Source: a virus
Virus record (IMG/VR): IMGVR_UViG_3300027976_000260
Coordinates: 1 to 20,708 of that record
Length of the DNA stretch: 20,708 nucleotides
Direction: 5' to 3' (one strand)
Positions 8,157 through 17,233 of the stretch are shown here, piece by piece. A model generated the notes under the pieces. It searched no databases. It worked only from the letters and a program-made list of their open reading frames with translations, and had not been told where the DNA came from. The position numbers were made by a program, and so were the translations under genes. Numbering within the stretch: the stretch's first letter is position 1; the number at the start of each line of letters is the position of its first letter.

Positions 8157-9548
8157 ATGGAAGTGAATTTAGGCGCAATTAATTACGCAAACTATCAGAG
8201 TTGGGAGATGCTAACCGCACCATCCGGCGCTGTCTATTACGTAGTACCCGGCACGGCGTACGTATACGATCCGTTTTTGTCTCAACAAAAAGGGCGGGCG
8301 GTTTTATGGCAAAACCCAAAAGCGACCTGGGAGGAAAAAGCTCGCACAGAAAAAATGATAGAAAATGCTAACTCTCCTACGGGACAAGTGGCGGCTGTTG
8401 CCGGGCCGGTACTCGGGACGGTAGGCGCGAATTACGCGATTAATGCACTAGGGCCTACTAGTGCGGCTACTCAGGGCGGAGCGCAATTAGCGGCGCAAGG
8501 CGGTACTCAATTAGCGGCGCAAGCCGGTGCTCAGGGCGGATCGGCGGCTCTTGCCGCTCCAGAAATCTTGGGAGTCACGAGGGGAACGGCAGAACTCGCG
8601 GCGGGTAACACTACAAACGCATCCGCTACCTCTGCGGGCGAGGGTCTCGGTACAGCGGTCGGGATAGCAACAACTGCTAAGGGGGCCTATGACACACAAA
8701 GAGGATGGGAGAGCGGCGGAGAGGGTTTACGCAGTGGCCTAACTACTATGGGAGCAGGAGCAGGCGGCCTAATAGCAGGGCCACTCGGGGCGGCGGCCGG
8801 AGGGTTAATAGGTAATGTTCTCGGCTACGGATTACAGGGGAGCGGCTGGAAAAATCACGCCGCGTTAGTAGCAACGGCTCCAATATTAGCTGGCCTAAAG
8901 CTTAGTGGCGTTAACCTCGTACACCAAACTACGAGGCAGTTACAGCAAGAACATACGCAAAAATTATTAGAGTCTGCGCCTACGAATGAGGCGTGGGCTA
9001 ATTATGTTAAGAGCATGCGGTACCAAGAAGCAAATAAGGATATGCCGTTCGCAGGCAAATACAAAACTTTTGAAGAGTATAAAAAAGCTGGCCTACAGGC
9101 CGATGATCTAACTGGAGTGTACGGTAACCTCAATGCATTCGGGGCGGGGACAACGCGCGACTGGTTGACGTTAACGTTTCTGGAGAAAAAGAAAGTAACG
9201 CAAGGGCTTATCGATGCGGGCCTATACGACTCGACCAAGGGTGAGGTTATTATTACCGATCCGATTAAGGCGAATGATGTTTTTGATAAAACTCTTGGTC
9301 GTGCTGCTCCCACAACATCGAGCGGCGCGTTTGCAGACGGCGCGGGGTTGCCGAATCCAAAAGATAAACAATCATTAATTGGGAGGATAGAGCCTCCGCA
9401 GAATTTAATCGGGAGAGTCGCTCCGGCTCCAATAGTTATGGAGCAACCAATGAGATCCAAAACTCTATCCCCTGGCGTTGGTCTCGATGGGCAGAGACTC
9501 GAGACGGAGAGATTGGGAAAATTGTTAGCGAAGAGGCTCAAAAAATAG
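8157..9548 (+). CDS. Glycine/alanine-rich virion protein, possible ejection protein
   Basis: 463 residues. After an ordered N-terminal domain (about 1-70, ending WQNPKATWEEKARTE) comes a low-complexity region with near-repeats GGAQLAAQ, GGTQLAAQ and AGAQ (about 105-125). A Gly-zipper-like hydrophobic stretch follows (GAGAGGLIAGPLGAAAGGLI, about 199-218). These Gly zippers are characteristic of phage proteins that enter or cross membranes during DNA ejection. The C-terminal half is soluble and mixed, ending in a basic coiled tail (ETERLGKLLAKRLKK). Order between adaptor and tail hub fits an internal or tail-associated virion protein. The TAG stop shares its last base with the GTG start of the next gene. 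Confidence 0.55.
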   Translation: MEVNLGAINYANYQSWEMLTAPSGAVYYVVPGTAYVYDPFLSQQKGRAVLWQNPKATWEEKARTEKMIENANSPTGQVAAVAGPVLGTVGANYAINALGPTSAATQGGAQLAAQGGTQLAAQAGAQGGSAALAAPEILGVTRGTAELAAGNTTNASATSAGEGLGTAVGIATTAKGAYDTQRGWESGGEGLRSGLTTMGAGAGGLIAGPLGAAAGGLIGNVLGYGLQGSGWKNHAALVATAPILAGLKLSGVNLVHQTTRQLQQEHTQKLLESAPTNEAWANYVKSMRYQEANKDMPFAGKYKTFEEYKKAGLQADDLTGVYGNLNAFGAGTTRDWLTLTFLEKKKVTQGLIDAGLYDSTKGEVIITDPIKANDVFDKTLGRAAPTTSSGAFADGAGLPNPKDKQSLIGRIEPPQNLIGRVAPAPIVMEQPMRSKTLSPGVGLDGQRLETERLGKLLAKRLKK

Positions 9549-11146
9549 TGGAACCCCTTGCGCTACCTCCACCATATGGCGGCATGAATGATAGGACTCC
9601 CAAGATCTCTATCCGGTCCCCTCAGTGCGAGTCATTAATTAATTGCAACGTGACCGAGGGCGGCGTTAGCGTGCGCTACGGAGATCACAATCTATCATAC
9701 GCAACATCCACCACTACTGGATTTGATGAGTGTACTATGGTCGTAGCTGTGGATGCTCTGTTATTGGTGTTGGGCACAACCGCCGCGAATCAATTTAGGA
9801 TCTACAATTACCTAACTCCCGGCGTTGCGTATACGGGGCCAGTAATAGTAGGTGATCCCTCTCCTCTGAGTCATCTCACATTTAAGTCATATACGTTTTT
9901 TTTAACCAAGACTAATGTCTACTCTTATAACGGCGCAGCGTACGGTGTCGCCGCATGGGTACCCAACACAAACCTAATGACGGGGACGGTCTATAAAAAC
10001 CGTATTTATTTCGTGCAGTACCAGTCCGCCGCTTACCGGTACTCGGCGGTTAGTGCAATCGGTGGCGCGCTAGCAGAGGTTGATCTTGGCGGCGTGTTGC
10101 AAAAGGGCGGCAAGCTCGCAATTATTGCCAACTTCAGCATTTCAAATGTTACGCAAAATCAAAATATCTTGGCGTTTATTACGACAACGGGCGAGGTTTT
10201 ATTTTATTCGGGCACGTATCCAGACTCTAATTCTTGGGCGCTAATAAACAGGGCACAGATAAGTCCTCCGATTAGCCACACATCTCTACTAGATTTTGAG
10301 GGCGATGTTTTGATCTTCGCCATTGGCGGGGTTTATTCTCTTCGGGACTTGTTTGTCCGTGGCTCCCAAATCGGGACCAGTAGACTATTTAACGAGAGCA
10401 TCAAAAATGTTTGGACGGAGAGCATAGGGACATGGATAAGAGAGTTTGGTTACAAAATTAACGACAACACTGCACTCAATCTTATCTCCGGCGTTTATGA
10501 CACCTCAAAAAATCGAGTAATAATCCTGTTTAGATATTTAAACGCTGCTGTCTCGGATGAGACTACGTGTTTATATTTTATTTTTGACGTGCTGGTGAAT
10601 GCTTGGTATCTGCACAAGAGGCCGCTATATAACGTTGATGATGCCTCCGCTAATAGGAGCCGGTGCGACATGACTATGTGGGAGGGGCCGTACGGATTAC
10701 TACCAGTAACACTACTATCGGATCCGCTAACGGTTACGCTCTCGGTTAAGGAGGGGGCGGTATTTTATACTCCCCTTGATACGTTTGCAGAGGCACCGCT
10801 GCCGTACCTAAACCTCCTTGGAGTTAGCTACGAGATAATCTCAGCACCGATTGGATCGAGTAGTCCTTACCTACAAAAAGCGGCAGGGATGGACGTTATC
10901 CTCGAGACCGATATGTATGAGGAGACATCCTATAAATTTATAAAAGATTTAGGCGCGGAAGAAACGGTAGCGCAAACTCTACCGGTTGGCCCAACCACAA
11001 GCCTACAAAAGCCGTTTATAAATATCGGCATCGAGGGGTCTATTATCCAGTACAAAATATCCGGAACCTCCGGCGAGGACAGGACGGTAGGACTTAATAT
11101 TTACGGCACGAACATTTGGCTTGATAACGGCAGGAGACCTTCATAA
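9548..11146 (+). CDS. Tail hub / beta-propeller-like tail protein
   Basis: 532 residues from a GTG that overlaps the upstream stop (TAGTG). The early sequence ALPPPYGGMNDRTPKISIRS followed by INCNVTEGGVSVRYGDHNL is the conserved opening of podovirus tail proteins that fill the role of P22 gp10 / T7 gp12: a P-P-x-G-G-[LM]-N motif, then a line reading N-x-x-x-x-x-G-x-x-x-R-x-G. The rest is nearly all predicted beta strand with regularly spaced aromatic and Gly residues, consistent with a propeller. This would be the tail-nozzle or hub ring under the adaptor. The GTG is favoured over ATG 9584 because the conserved N-terminal motif would otherwise be lost. Confidence 0.65.
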   Translation: MEPLALPPPYGGMNDRTPKISIRSPQCESLINCNVTEGGVSVRYGDHNLSYATSTTTGFDECTMVVAVDALLLVLGTTAANQFRIYNYLTPGVAYTGPVIVGDPSPLSHLTFKSYTFFLTKTNVYSYNGAAYGVAAWVPNTNLMTGTVYKNRIYFVQYQSAAYRYSAVSAIGGALAEVDLGGVLQKGGKLAIIANFSISNVTQNQNILAFITTTGEVLFYSGTYPDSNSWALINRAQISPPISHTSLLDFEGDVLIFAIGGVYSLRDLFVRGSQIGTSRLFNESIKNVWTESIGTWIREFGYKINDNTALNLISGVYDTSKNRVIILFRYLNAAVSDETTCLYFIFDVLVNAWYLHKRPLYNVDDASANRSRCDMTMWEGPYGLLPVTLLSDPLTVTLSVKEGAVFYTPLDTFAEAPLPYLNLLGVSYEIISAPIGSSSPYLQKAAGMDVILETDMYEETSYKFIKDLGAEETVAQTLPVGPTTSLQKPFINIGIEGSIIQYKISGTSGEDRTVGLNIYGTNIWLDNGRRPS

Positions 11147-11149
11147 CTT

Positions 11150-12298
11150 ATGGCAAAAACGATCACTACAAAATACGGGACGAAAATTGACGTAACGGGT
11201 CTCTCTCCCCAACAGGTGGCGCGAGTTAGATCTATTGCGGAGGATAACGGCGCTTACGGAGCTAAGGGGGCGGCGCTTGCAGAAACGCTAAGGAAACAAT
11301 CCCTATCATCGAGAGGGTCAAATAATAGCGCTCCTCCGGGAGGAGGAGGTGGCACCACGCCATCGGGCGATCTGGTATCAGACACATCGCAGTCGGGGAA
11401 TCCAGCATCGGGACCTCCGGCATCAGGGCCTCCGGAAAATCCAAATCCAGCACCAACTCCAACACCAGAGCCGCCCGCAAAAAGAAAAACGATCACTACA
11501 AAATACGGGACGAAAATTGACGTAACGGGTCTTACCCCTAAGCAGGTGGAGAGAGTAAGATCTGTAGCGGAGGACAACGGCGCTTACGGGACCAAGGGGA
11601 GAGCGCTCGCGGAGAAGCTCAGAAAACAGGCGATAGCATCGGGCGGGTCAGATGGCAATGAACCGTACGATCCATCAAAGGGGGCACCAACAGATCCAGC
11701 ACCGGGTCCATCAAGTCCGCCACCAACTCCGGCATTTGATCCTGGTCTCGGAGAGTTTCACGGCAAGAGGAGCGGCGCGTTTGAAGATCCTAACGCATTA
11801 TTTAACGCGGCTCCAAAAATTCCGAGCGCGGAAGATCTAATAGGAGAGATTGGGAAAGTCCGGGACGCTAATTATGCATACCTATCGAGAGATTTTGCGC
11901 GAAACAAACAGCAGGAAATTACGGACACCGAGCAGGACTTGGCGGATCGAGGCATCCCGTTTGATCCAAGTCCGAATAGCCTGTACGGCAAAACAATGGC
12001 GCAGTTGCAAACTCGATATGGAGACATGGACAGTCAAGCAAGGCAGCAATCTATTATCGGCGGAGATAATTCCTTCTCGACTTTAGTCGGCGCGGGAAAA
12101 ACCGCGAATGATGCATTTTATCAGGGGATTTTCGGACTCACGGATGCAGAGCTAACCAAATACGGAATAGATAAAGATGTCGCGGTTAAGCTAAAACAAA
12201 TACAGGCCGCGAAGGAGGCGGCGCGACAAAGAGGCTCAGGGACTCCACCACCACCAGAAGATAACAGCCCGTTAATCGGCGGAATCGCACCAGGATAA
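11150..12298 (+). CDS. Virion-associated protein with duplicated N-terminal module
   Basis: 382 residues. It contains two copies of a module of about 50 residues: residues 3-52 and 113-162, both beginning KTITTKYGTKIDVTGL and continuing V-x-R-V-R-S-[IV]-A-E-D-N-G-A-Y-G-x-K-G. The copies are separated by a Gly/Pro/Ser linker of about 60 residues (PPGGGGGTTPSGD and PAPTPTPEPP), and a second Pro-rich linker follows copy two. The C-terminal half (about 205-382) is a different, mainly helical domain with KNQQEITDTEQDLADRGIPF. Repeated domains on flexible linkers suggest binding to a polymer or surface. Function unknown; location between tail and ejection genes points to a virion or tail role. Confidence 0.6.
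   Translation: MAKTITTKYGTKIDVTGLSPQQVARVRSIAEDNGAYGAKGAALAETLRKQSLSSRGSNNSAPPGGGGGTTPSGDLVSDTSQSGNPASGPPASGPPENPNPAPTPTPEPPAKRKTITTKYGTKIDVTGLTPKQVERVRSVAEDNGAYGTKGRALAEKLRKQAIASGGSDGNEPYDPSKGAPTDPAPGPSSPPPTPAFDPGLGEFHGKRSGAFEDPNALFNAAPKIPSAEDLIGEIGKVRDANYAYLSRDFARNKQQEITDTEQDLADRGIPFDPSPNSLYGKTMAQLQTRYGDMDSQARQQSIIGGDNSFSTLVGAGKTANDAFYQGIFGLTDAELTKYGIDKDVAVKLKQIQAAKEAARQRGSGTPPPPEDNSPLIGGIAPG
11155..11532 (+). repeat. 48-bp perfect direct repeat, in-gene duplication
   Basis: Bases 11155-11202 and 11485-11532 are identical over 48 bases, at an offset of exactly 330 bases (110 codons). Beyond that the copies remain similar for about 100 bases but diverge at many third positions. The identical core therefore looks more recently homogenised than the flanks. 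Confidence 0.9.
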
Positions 12299-12304
12299 AA
12301 AATT

Positions 12305-13363
12305 ATGGGAAATCAAGAAACACTAACGGCGTTGATGGCGGGGATAAACGGAGGCGCGGATCTAAATGATCTCTCTCAGTTTAGGAGCACCATCGCGCAA
12401 AACGATCCGTGGAGAATGGCAGCGGCTCCAATACTTGGATCTAGGTTTAACACGTCGACGTGGTCGCCAACGCAAACGCTTGCGGTAACGGGCGGGCAAG
12501 CATTTTTGGGAGCACTCCTCAATGGGCTTGGTCAGAGGAGCGAAGCGGCACAAATAGATAGATTAGCGCAGGTATTGCCACAGTTAACGGCGGATCCGTT
12601 AAATACTGCAGCACCAGAGGGAGTAGATGAAGAGGCGTTTAATGTTTTTAAAACCAACCAGGCGATCAGAAACGCGGCTACCGCAAATAAGCGCACCGAG
12701 GCAATGGAAAAGCGAGCGCTAGATTTATTTTACTCGGGAGAAGAGGCGCAGGCTCAGGCGAGAGGACAAATCTTAGGAAAAAACGAGGCTTACAAATTAT
12801 CGGGAGTAGGAGATCCTGATAGTCCAGAGCGCAAAACTGGAGATGATATTCGCGCGCAGTTGCAAAGAATCCACGGGAAAGATTTTGCGGAATTTGGCGA
12901 GGTACGAACTAAATATCAGGTCTTGCAAAAGGCGATGCTAGATAAGTCCGCCACCTCAGACCTAGACTTCATTTTCGGCATTGCGAAAGTGATAGATCCT
13001 GAATCCACGGTGAGAGAGAGCGAGGGGCAGATGATCGTGGAGAGTCAGTCCATGCTCGCCTCGACGCTCGGGACTATCAATAAGGCACTTAAGGGCGGCA
13101 CCGCATTGGATAGAGCGGGCCTCATGGCGCTTGCCACTAGGCACTATGATACGAGGCGGGAGAGTATACAGGGCATCCTTAGTAATTACGGAGAGATTGC
13201 ATCCGCGAGAGGAGTAAGACCTGACGATATTACATCGTATTATAAGGCCTACCTCAACCCTCCGGCTAAGATCTCGGGTCCGCCGCCCGAGAGTAGTCAG
13301 GCAGTAGCTCCCGATTTTAGCGGGATCCCTGGCAAGATTATTTCTGTAAAAAAAATCAAATAA
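12305..13363 (+). CDS. Internal virion / DNA ejection protein
   Basis: 352 residues. The stretch DFIFGIAKVIDPESTVRESE (about 221-240) matches a line I know from phage internal core proteins, of the form F-x-F-x-K-x-x-D-P-x-S-x-V-R-E-x-E. The N terminus is mixed helical with a small hydrophobic patch (AVTGGQAFLGALLNGLGQRS, about 60-79); the rest is polar helices. The C terminus ends in a Pro/Ser linker and a basic tail. Such proteins are held in the head and released through the tail before DNA. It precedes the transglycosylase ejection gene by one base, consistent with partners of one internal complex. Upstream AGGATAAAAAATT gives an AGGA at the long end of normal spacing. Confidence 0.65.
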   Translation: MGNQETLTALMAGINGGADLNDLSQFRSTIAQNDPWRMAAAPILGSRFNTSTWSPTQTLAVTGGQAFLGALLNGLGQRSEAAQIDRLAQVLPQLTADPLNTAAPEGVDEEAFNVFKTNQAIRNAATANKRTEAMEKRALDLFYSGEEAQAQARGQILGKNEAYKLSGVGDPDSPERKTGDDIRAQLQRIHGKDFAEFGEVRTKYQVLQKAMLDKSATSDLDFIFGIAKVIDPESTVRESEGQMIVESQSMLASTLGTINKALKGGTALDRAGLMALATRHYDTRRESIQGILSNYGEIASARGVRPDDITSYYKAYLNPPAKISGPPPESSQAVAPDFSGIPGKIISVKKIK

Positions 13364-13364
13364 T

Positions 13365-15950
13365 ATGGGCACCTACGAGGTCACTACAACAGAGGGAGTA
13401 TTTGAGGTTACAACCGAGGATGAGGTAGCGGAGACTCCTCTGGGTTATCAGATGTCAGATCTCGGGAATGATTTTTTGGCTGTTGGTAATCGCACAGTGG
13501 ACGGAGTTGCTGGCCTGGCAGATCTCTATGAGACGGCTAAACTTAATCTTAGTCCGTACGAGCTGGGCGGAGCGCGCTTGTTTGGCTTAAACGACAATAA
13601 GTTTAATCAACTCCCGGAGCAGTCATTAGGGGAGAAAATAAAACAGGGATTAGAGTCAGCGTATCTATACGGGCCAGAGCGGGCACGCACCGAGCCGGGG
13701 ATATACTTGTCCGACGTTGCCGAGAATGCCACAGCGGCTGCACCGTTTGGGCCAGCGGCTATGATAGCAAGCGGAGTTTTAGGCGGCACGGGCGCATACG
13801 GCGGCCGGAAACTCGGAGAATCCGTAGGACATCCAGAGGCGGGGGCCGCTATCGGATCTATATTTGCGGGGATCACTCCCGGGGCAATTGCGAAATTACA
13901 AATAGTAAAAGCGCTGGGGAAACAACTGGGGCCTACTATCTCTCACGTACCAGGCATTGAGAAAATATTTGGCACTGGTAGCGCCACATCCGCAGTAGGG
14001 AGAGCTTTAGGCGCGGTAAGTAGCGACGTGCCAGCGCTCGAAAAAAATCTATCAAAGATAAACGAGATCGTAGGTCCTAAAACACGGCTCGACTCCCTAA
14101 AAACTACGGCGGAGATCGCGGGAGATCGTGGGCTTGCTCGAGCGGAGGATGCACTAACGGCGCAAGATCCGAGCAGTATCTTTCCAGGGCTGCGGGCCGA
14201 GCGGGCGGAGATAAGAGCAGGCAATGTGCTCAGTAATTACAGTCCAAAAGAGACGAGCTACGAGACATCAAAACTACTCGAGCAAGCGATAACCAAATCA
14301 GCAGATGAAATTAAAAAATTAGAGACTGCCGCGTGGGGTGGATTTAGTGGCAAAGAGCAAGTGATCTCCGATATCCCGGAGCTAAATGCGGATCTAGCAA
14401 ACGTTGTTAATCGCTTAACCTATGACGGGAGTCTCCCATTACCCGGAGAGGCTGCCGCAATATTAAAAACCGTAAAGAGCGCAAGAAATAAGGGCGTTGC
14501 CACCATGGCGCAGATACAAGATCTGAGATCTCGAGTGTTGGAGTTAGGGCGAGATACAAAGAGCGTAGCGACGGCAGAGGATCGAGTAACAAATAAATTA
14601 ACAAAAGAGCTGGAAAAATACTTATCTAAAATAGTGGACGCGAATGCGGAGGCTGGCGTTTTGCCAGAAGCGGCGGTGGAAACTTGGGAGAGCGCGAGGA
14701 GAGCGACTAAATTTAAAATAGCGACGTTCTCCGCAAAAGAGGGCGGGACAAAAGGCACTCAAGCGTTAGCGCTGGAAGGCAAAGATCTGGATAATACCGC
14801 GCTACTAATGGAGGGACTTAGGAGTCCAGATAAAATGTCCGCGCATATTAATGCGGCAGTGGCGGGGGGCGAGGATGTTAGGCCGATATATCAACAGGCG
14901 CTAAAGGGCGAGTTAGATGGTGCGGCGCAGTGGCGATGGGCCGAGATCATTGAGCGCAAAAAAGAACAATGGAAGTTAGCGTTTTCCGCCGATGAGATGA
15001 CGAGCGTCGAGAAAAACCTTGACGACATCGCGTCAGAGTTAGGAAAAACGAGAAGCTCTACAATCGCCGGGTCTGCTACTAACCCGCGAGGGAAAGCTCA
15101 AGAAGTGTTAACCCTCGAAAAAGGATTAGCGCCCCTACTGTCAAAATATAACACGGCCCCCCTCGCACTAGCTGGGGCGACTGTGGGGTGGAATACCGGG
15201 GACACCTTGCCGGAAAAAATTAAGAACGCTGTCATCGGCGGAGTAGGCGGGGTGGCGACGGGTAAGGTTATTGGCGGGTCGGCGCGGCGCGCATCTAATA
15301 AATTTGACGCGCTACTCACCGAGGCACTAAGAGATCCGAGAGCTGCAATGGAGGCATTGGAGGCCGCGAAACCATCGGAGTTTACGGCGCAATTAGGCAA
15401 GGCGGTCTTGGGCGGCGCGAGAGCGTCAGCCGTAAGGGGGGCTGGGGTAATTGCGAAGGACCAACTAGGCATTGGTCCTCGAGATCAGGGCACCGCAATC
15501 TCGGAGATGTTCAAACAAGAGGGGAGTCAAAAAATGGAAGAAGCTCCGGAAGAAGTAGCAAAACTCTCGACGATGAAAGATGAAATATTAGACGCGGTAA
15601 GAAAGGTGGAATCGTCGGATGGGAAATTCCTAACCTCTCGCGCGGGTGCTCGAGGCGCGTACCAATTTATGCCCGCCACGGCCCGTGCCTATAGTGTAGA
15701 TCCAACAGATAACGATGAGACAGATGACAGAGCCGGAGCGTGGGAGTTAATAACTGACGAGTATGAGGCACTAGGGTCGTTACCCCTAGCACTAGCGTCA
15801 TATAACGCGGGGAGGCGACGGGTTAATCAAGCAATAAAAATGGCGGGGTCAAGAGAGTGGCCGGATGTGCAGGCGGCCCTACGAGAAATGGGGCTGGAGG
15901 AAACCGCTGACTATGTTACAAAATATGAGAGACTAGGGATAAAAGTTTAG
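13365..15950 (+). CDS. Ejection protein with C-terminal lytic transglycosylase (SLT) domain
   Basis: 861 residues. The N-terminal part contains a Gly/Ala-rich hydrophobic zone (about 120-175, with MIASGVLGGTGAYGG and GAAIGSIFAGITPG), typical of proteins inserted into the host envelope with the genome. The middle is long polar helices. A second Gly-rich patch (AVIGGVGGVATGKVIGG) is near residues 622-638. The last 125 residues are a soluble lytic transglycosylase fold: the catalytic Glu is E749 in KVESSDG, followed by GAYQFMPATA (764-773) and LASYNAG (810-816), the three standard SLT motifs. The enzyme would cleave the glycan strands of peptidoglycan locally so the ejection complex can cross the wall. 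This is the only cell-wall hydrolase I recognise in the window. Confidence 0.85.
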   Translation: MGTYEVTTTEGVFEVTTEDEVAETPLGYQMSDLGNDFLAVGNRTVDGVAGLADLYETAKLNLSPYELGGARLFGLNDNKFNQLPEQSLGEKIKQGLESAYLYGPERARTEPGIYLSDVAENATAAAPFGPAAMIASGVLGGTGAYGGRKLGESVGHPEAGAAIGSIFAGITPGAIAKLQIVKALGKQLGPTISHVPGIEKIFGTGSATSAVGRALGAVSSDVPALEKNLSKINEIVGPKTRLDSLKTTAEIAGDRGLARAEDALTAQDPSSIFPGLRAERAEIRAGNVLSNYSPKETSYETSKLLEQAITKSADEIKKLETAAWGGFSGKEQVISDIPELNADLANVVNRLTYDGSLPLPGEAAAILKTVKSARNKGVATMAQIQDLRSRVLELGRDTKSVATAEDRVTNKLTKELEKYLSKIVDANAEAGVLPEAAVETWESARRATKFKIATFSAKEGGTKGTQALALEGKDLDNTALLMEGLRSPDKMSAHINAAVAGGEDVRPIYQQALKGELDGAAQWRWAEIIERKKEQWKLAFSADEMTSVEKNLDDIASELGKTRSSTIAGSATNPRGKAQEVLTLEKGLAPLLSKYNTAPLALAGATVGWNTGDTLPEKIKNAVIGGVGGVATGKVIGGSARRASNKFDALLTEALRDPRAAMEALEAAKPSEFTAQLGKAVLGGARASAVRGAGVIAKDQLGIGPRDQGTAISEMFKQEGSQKMEEAPEEVAKLSTMKDEILDAVRKVESSDGKFLTSRAGARGAYQFMPATARAYSVDPTDNDETDDRAGAWELITDEYEALGSLPLALASYNAGRRRVNQAIKMAGSREWPDVQAALREMGLEETADYVTKYERLGIKV

Positions 15951-15960
15951 GAATAAAAAT

Positions 15961-16365
15961 ATGACAAATCCAGTACAGCCGTTTCGGCGGCAATCGCAGG
16001 CGCACAAACGGAAGGGCACGGGCACACTCGGCTACGACGGCGCGTATACGGCAGAGTTATATGCGAGAGCGGGCGTAGGGGTAGGCACTGACGGCGTAGT
16101 AATCGCGGCAGTCGCGGGGAGTCGTATTAGGGTGCTTAGTTACGCAGTTAACGGGTCAGCGGCTGGTGTTGCATCGATTACGTTTAATTCAAAACCTGCG
16201 GGCGCGGGCGCTGCAATCTCTCAACTGATATCGCTAGCCGCGAACGGCGGATTTGGCGAGTCAGATAATAACGGGCTGTTTCAAACGGTGGTTAACGAGG
16301 GATTATCCGCAACTGTAGGCACTAACACCACGGGCGTTAGGGTTACGTATATTTTAGTAGATTAG
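15961..16365 (+). CDS. Small beta-rich phage protein A
   Basis: 134 residues with a basic N terminus (RRQSQAHKRKGTGTLG) and a beta-rich body of short Gly/Ala/Ser/Thr strands. The segment VIAAVAGSRIRVLSYAVNGS (about 46-65) is closely echoed in the next gene product. Predicted to be a small beta-sandwich, perhaps a tail or head surface protein; no catalytic motifs. AGGAATAAAAAT before the ATG is among the better ribosome binding sites of the late region. It opens a run of small genes leading into the envelope cassette. Confidence 0.6.
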   Translation: MTNPVQPFRRQSQAHKRKGTGTLGYDGAYTAELYARAGVGVGTDGVVIAAVAGSRIRVLSYAVNGSAAGVASITFNSKPAGAGAAISQLISLAANGGFGESDNNGLFQTVVNEGLSATVGTNTTGVRVTYILVD

Positions 16366-16366
16366 C

Positions 16367-16750
16367 GTGGAGAGTTACACCGTTGATCCAGTACGCAAGT
16401 TTGAGACTAAAGGCGGAGTATCTCAACTGATTAGCGTGCCGTTTGCGGCAGCGGTAGGCGTTAATCAGGTAGTATATGCAGCTGTCGCTACTCAGCGCAT
16501 CCGCGTCATGGGATGGAGAGCGCACAGTAATACGGCCGCACTCGGATCGTGGACACTAAAAAGCGGGACACTCGTTACAATCGGCGGGCCAAATTGGGCA
16601 CCGCTAAATACCGCCCCTGTGGATATTATGCCGGTAGTAGATAGTGGATACCTAGAGACTGATACCGGGTTTGGATTACTTGTAGATGTTGCGCTCTCTG
16701 CCGTTAATTTTAACATTTTTATTATCGTATACACTCCGGGCACAATCTAG
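16367..16750 (+). CDS. Small beta-rich phage protein B (related to A)
   Basis: 127 residues from a GTG one base after the upstream stop; no Shine-Dalgarno is visible, so translation is probably coupled. The segment VVYAAVATQRIRVMGWRAHS (about 35-54) aligns with the same region of protein A, and the strand order after it is similar (short hydrophobic strands, a Gly-rich turn, a final hydrophobic strand). The two are likely old duplicates. Function unknown. The TAG stop shares its G with the GTG start of the next gene. Confidence 0.6.
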   Translation: MESYTVDPVRKFETKGGVSQLISVPFAAAVGVNQVVYAAVATQRIRVMGWRAHSNTAALGSWTLKSGTLVTIGGPNWAPLNTAPVDIMPVVDSGYLETDTGFGLLVDVALSAVNFNIFIIVYTPGTI

Positions 16751-17037
16751 TGGAAACAAAGGAAAACGGAGGGGAGCATAGATCGAAATATCACCTCCGT
16801 TTTTCAAAAGTCGAAGGGGCCTTGGCTACGATCGAGGCGGAACTTGCAACTGCGATACGAGACCAGACTAAAGTGACACGAGAATTATCGGCGGCTGTTG
16901 TGCACTTAACAAACGAGATCGGATTATGGGATCGGTCAGTCCCGATTAAATTGGTTATGATCATGTTTGGCGTGCTCGTGGGGGCAATCGGTAGCATCGA
17001 CGCTATACATGCGTACATACGATTAGCGGAGCGTTAA
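16750..17037 (+). CDS. Coiled-coil membrane protein, possible lysis accessory
   Basis: 95 residues from a GTG overlapping the upstream TAG. Residues about 18-58 form an amphipathic helix or coiled coil (KVEGALATIEAELATAIRDQ), and about 67-88 form one transmembrane segment (IKLVMIMFGVLVGAIGSID). This soluble-helix-then-single-TM layout is that of XhlA-type holin partners and some phage superinfection proteins. It lies four bases before a holin candidate, so a role in membrane permeabilisation is likely but not shown by sequence. A GTG start with no clear ribosome binding site suggests low or coupled expression. Confidence 0.55.
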   Translation: METKENGGEHRSKYHLRFSKVEGALATIEAELATAIRDQTKVTRELSAAVVHLTNEIGLWDRSVPIKLVMIMFGVLVGAIGSIDAIHAYIRLAER

Positions 17038-17041
17038 TATT

Positions 17042-17233
17042 ATGGCAAACTTCAGTCAGAAGAAAATCAAAACTATACTAGGCGCGATCTTAGCTCTCGG
17101 AGGGCTTGCGTATAATGTGGATTGGGACACTCTCCTCGAGAGTCACCCGCAGATTATCAGCGGCGTGATCGCAATACTCGGCACGTACTTAAGCTCAACC
17201 GGCCCGAGTGTAAAACGGCAGCGACGACTATGA
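17042..17233 (+). CDS. Holin candidate
   Basis: 63 residues with two short hydrophobic stretches: about 11-25 (TILGAILALGGLAYN) and about 37-50 (QIISGVIAILGTYL), separated by an acidic turn (DWDTLLESHP), and a basic C-terminal tail (VKRQRRL). This is the usual layout of a small two-TM holin that would open the inner membrane at the time of lysis. It has GAG upstream with loose spacing. The final bases overlap the next gene as ATGA, so holin and the exported protease are translated in sequence. No second start giving an antiholin was recognised. Confidence 0.5.
   Translation: MANFSQKKIKTILGAILALGGLAYNVDWDTLLESHPQIISGVIAILGTYLSSTGPSVKRQRRL

Noticed and set aside
9002-9541. Leftward 179-codon frame
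   Set aside because: Fully inside the 463-residue rightward gene, no ribosome binding site, Ser/Pro-rich shadow translation.
11262-11577. Leftward frames antisense to the Gly/Pro linker
   Set aside because: Low-complexity shadows of the repeat gene with no start signal.
17122-17229. Upstream start for the metalloprotease
   Set aside because: It would place a signal peptide 36 residues inside the protein and overlap most of the holin candidate; the ATG at 17230 with ATGA overlap explains both.
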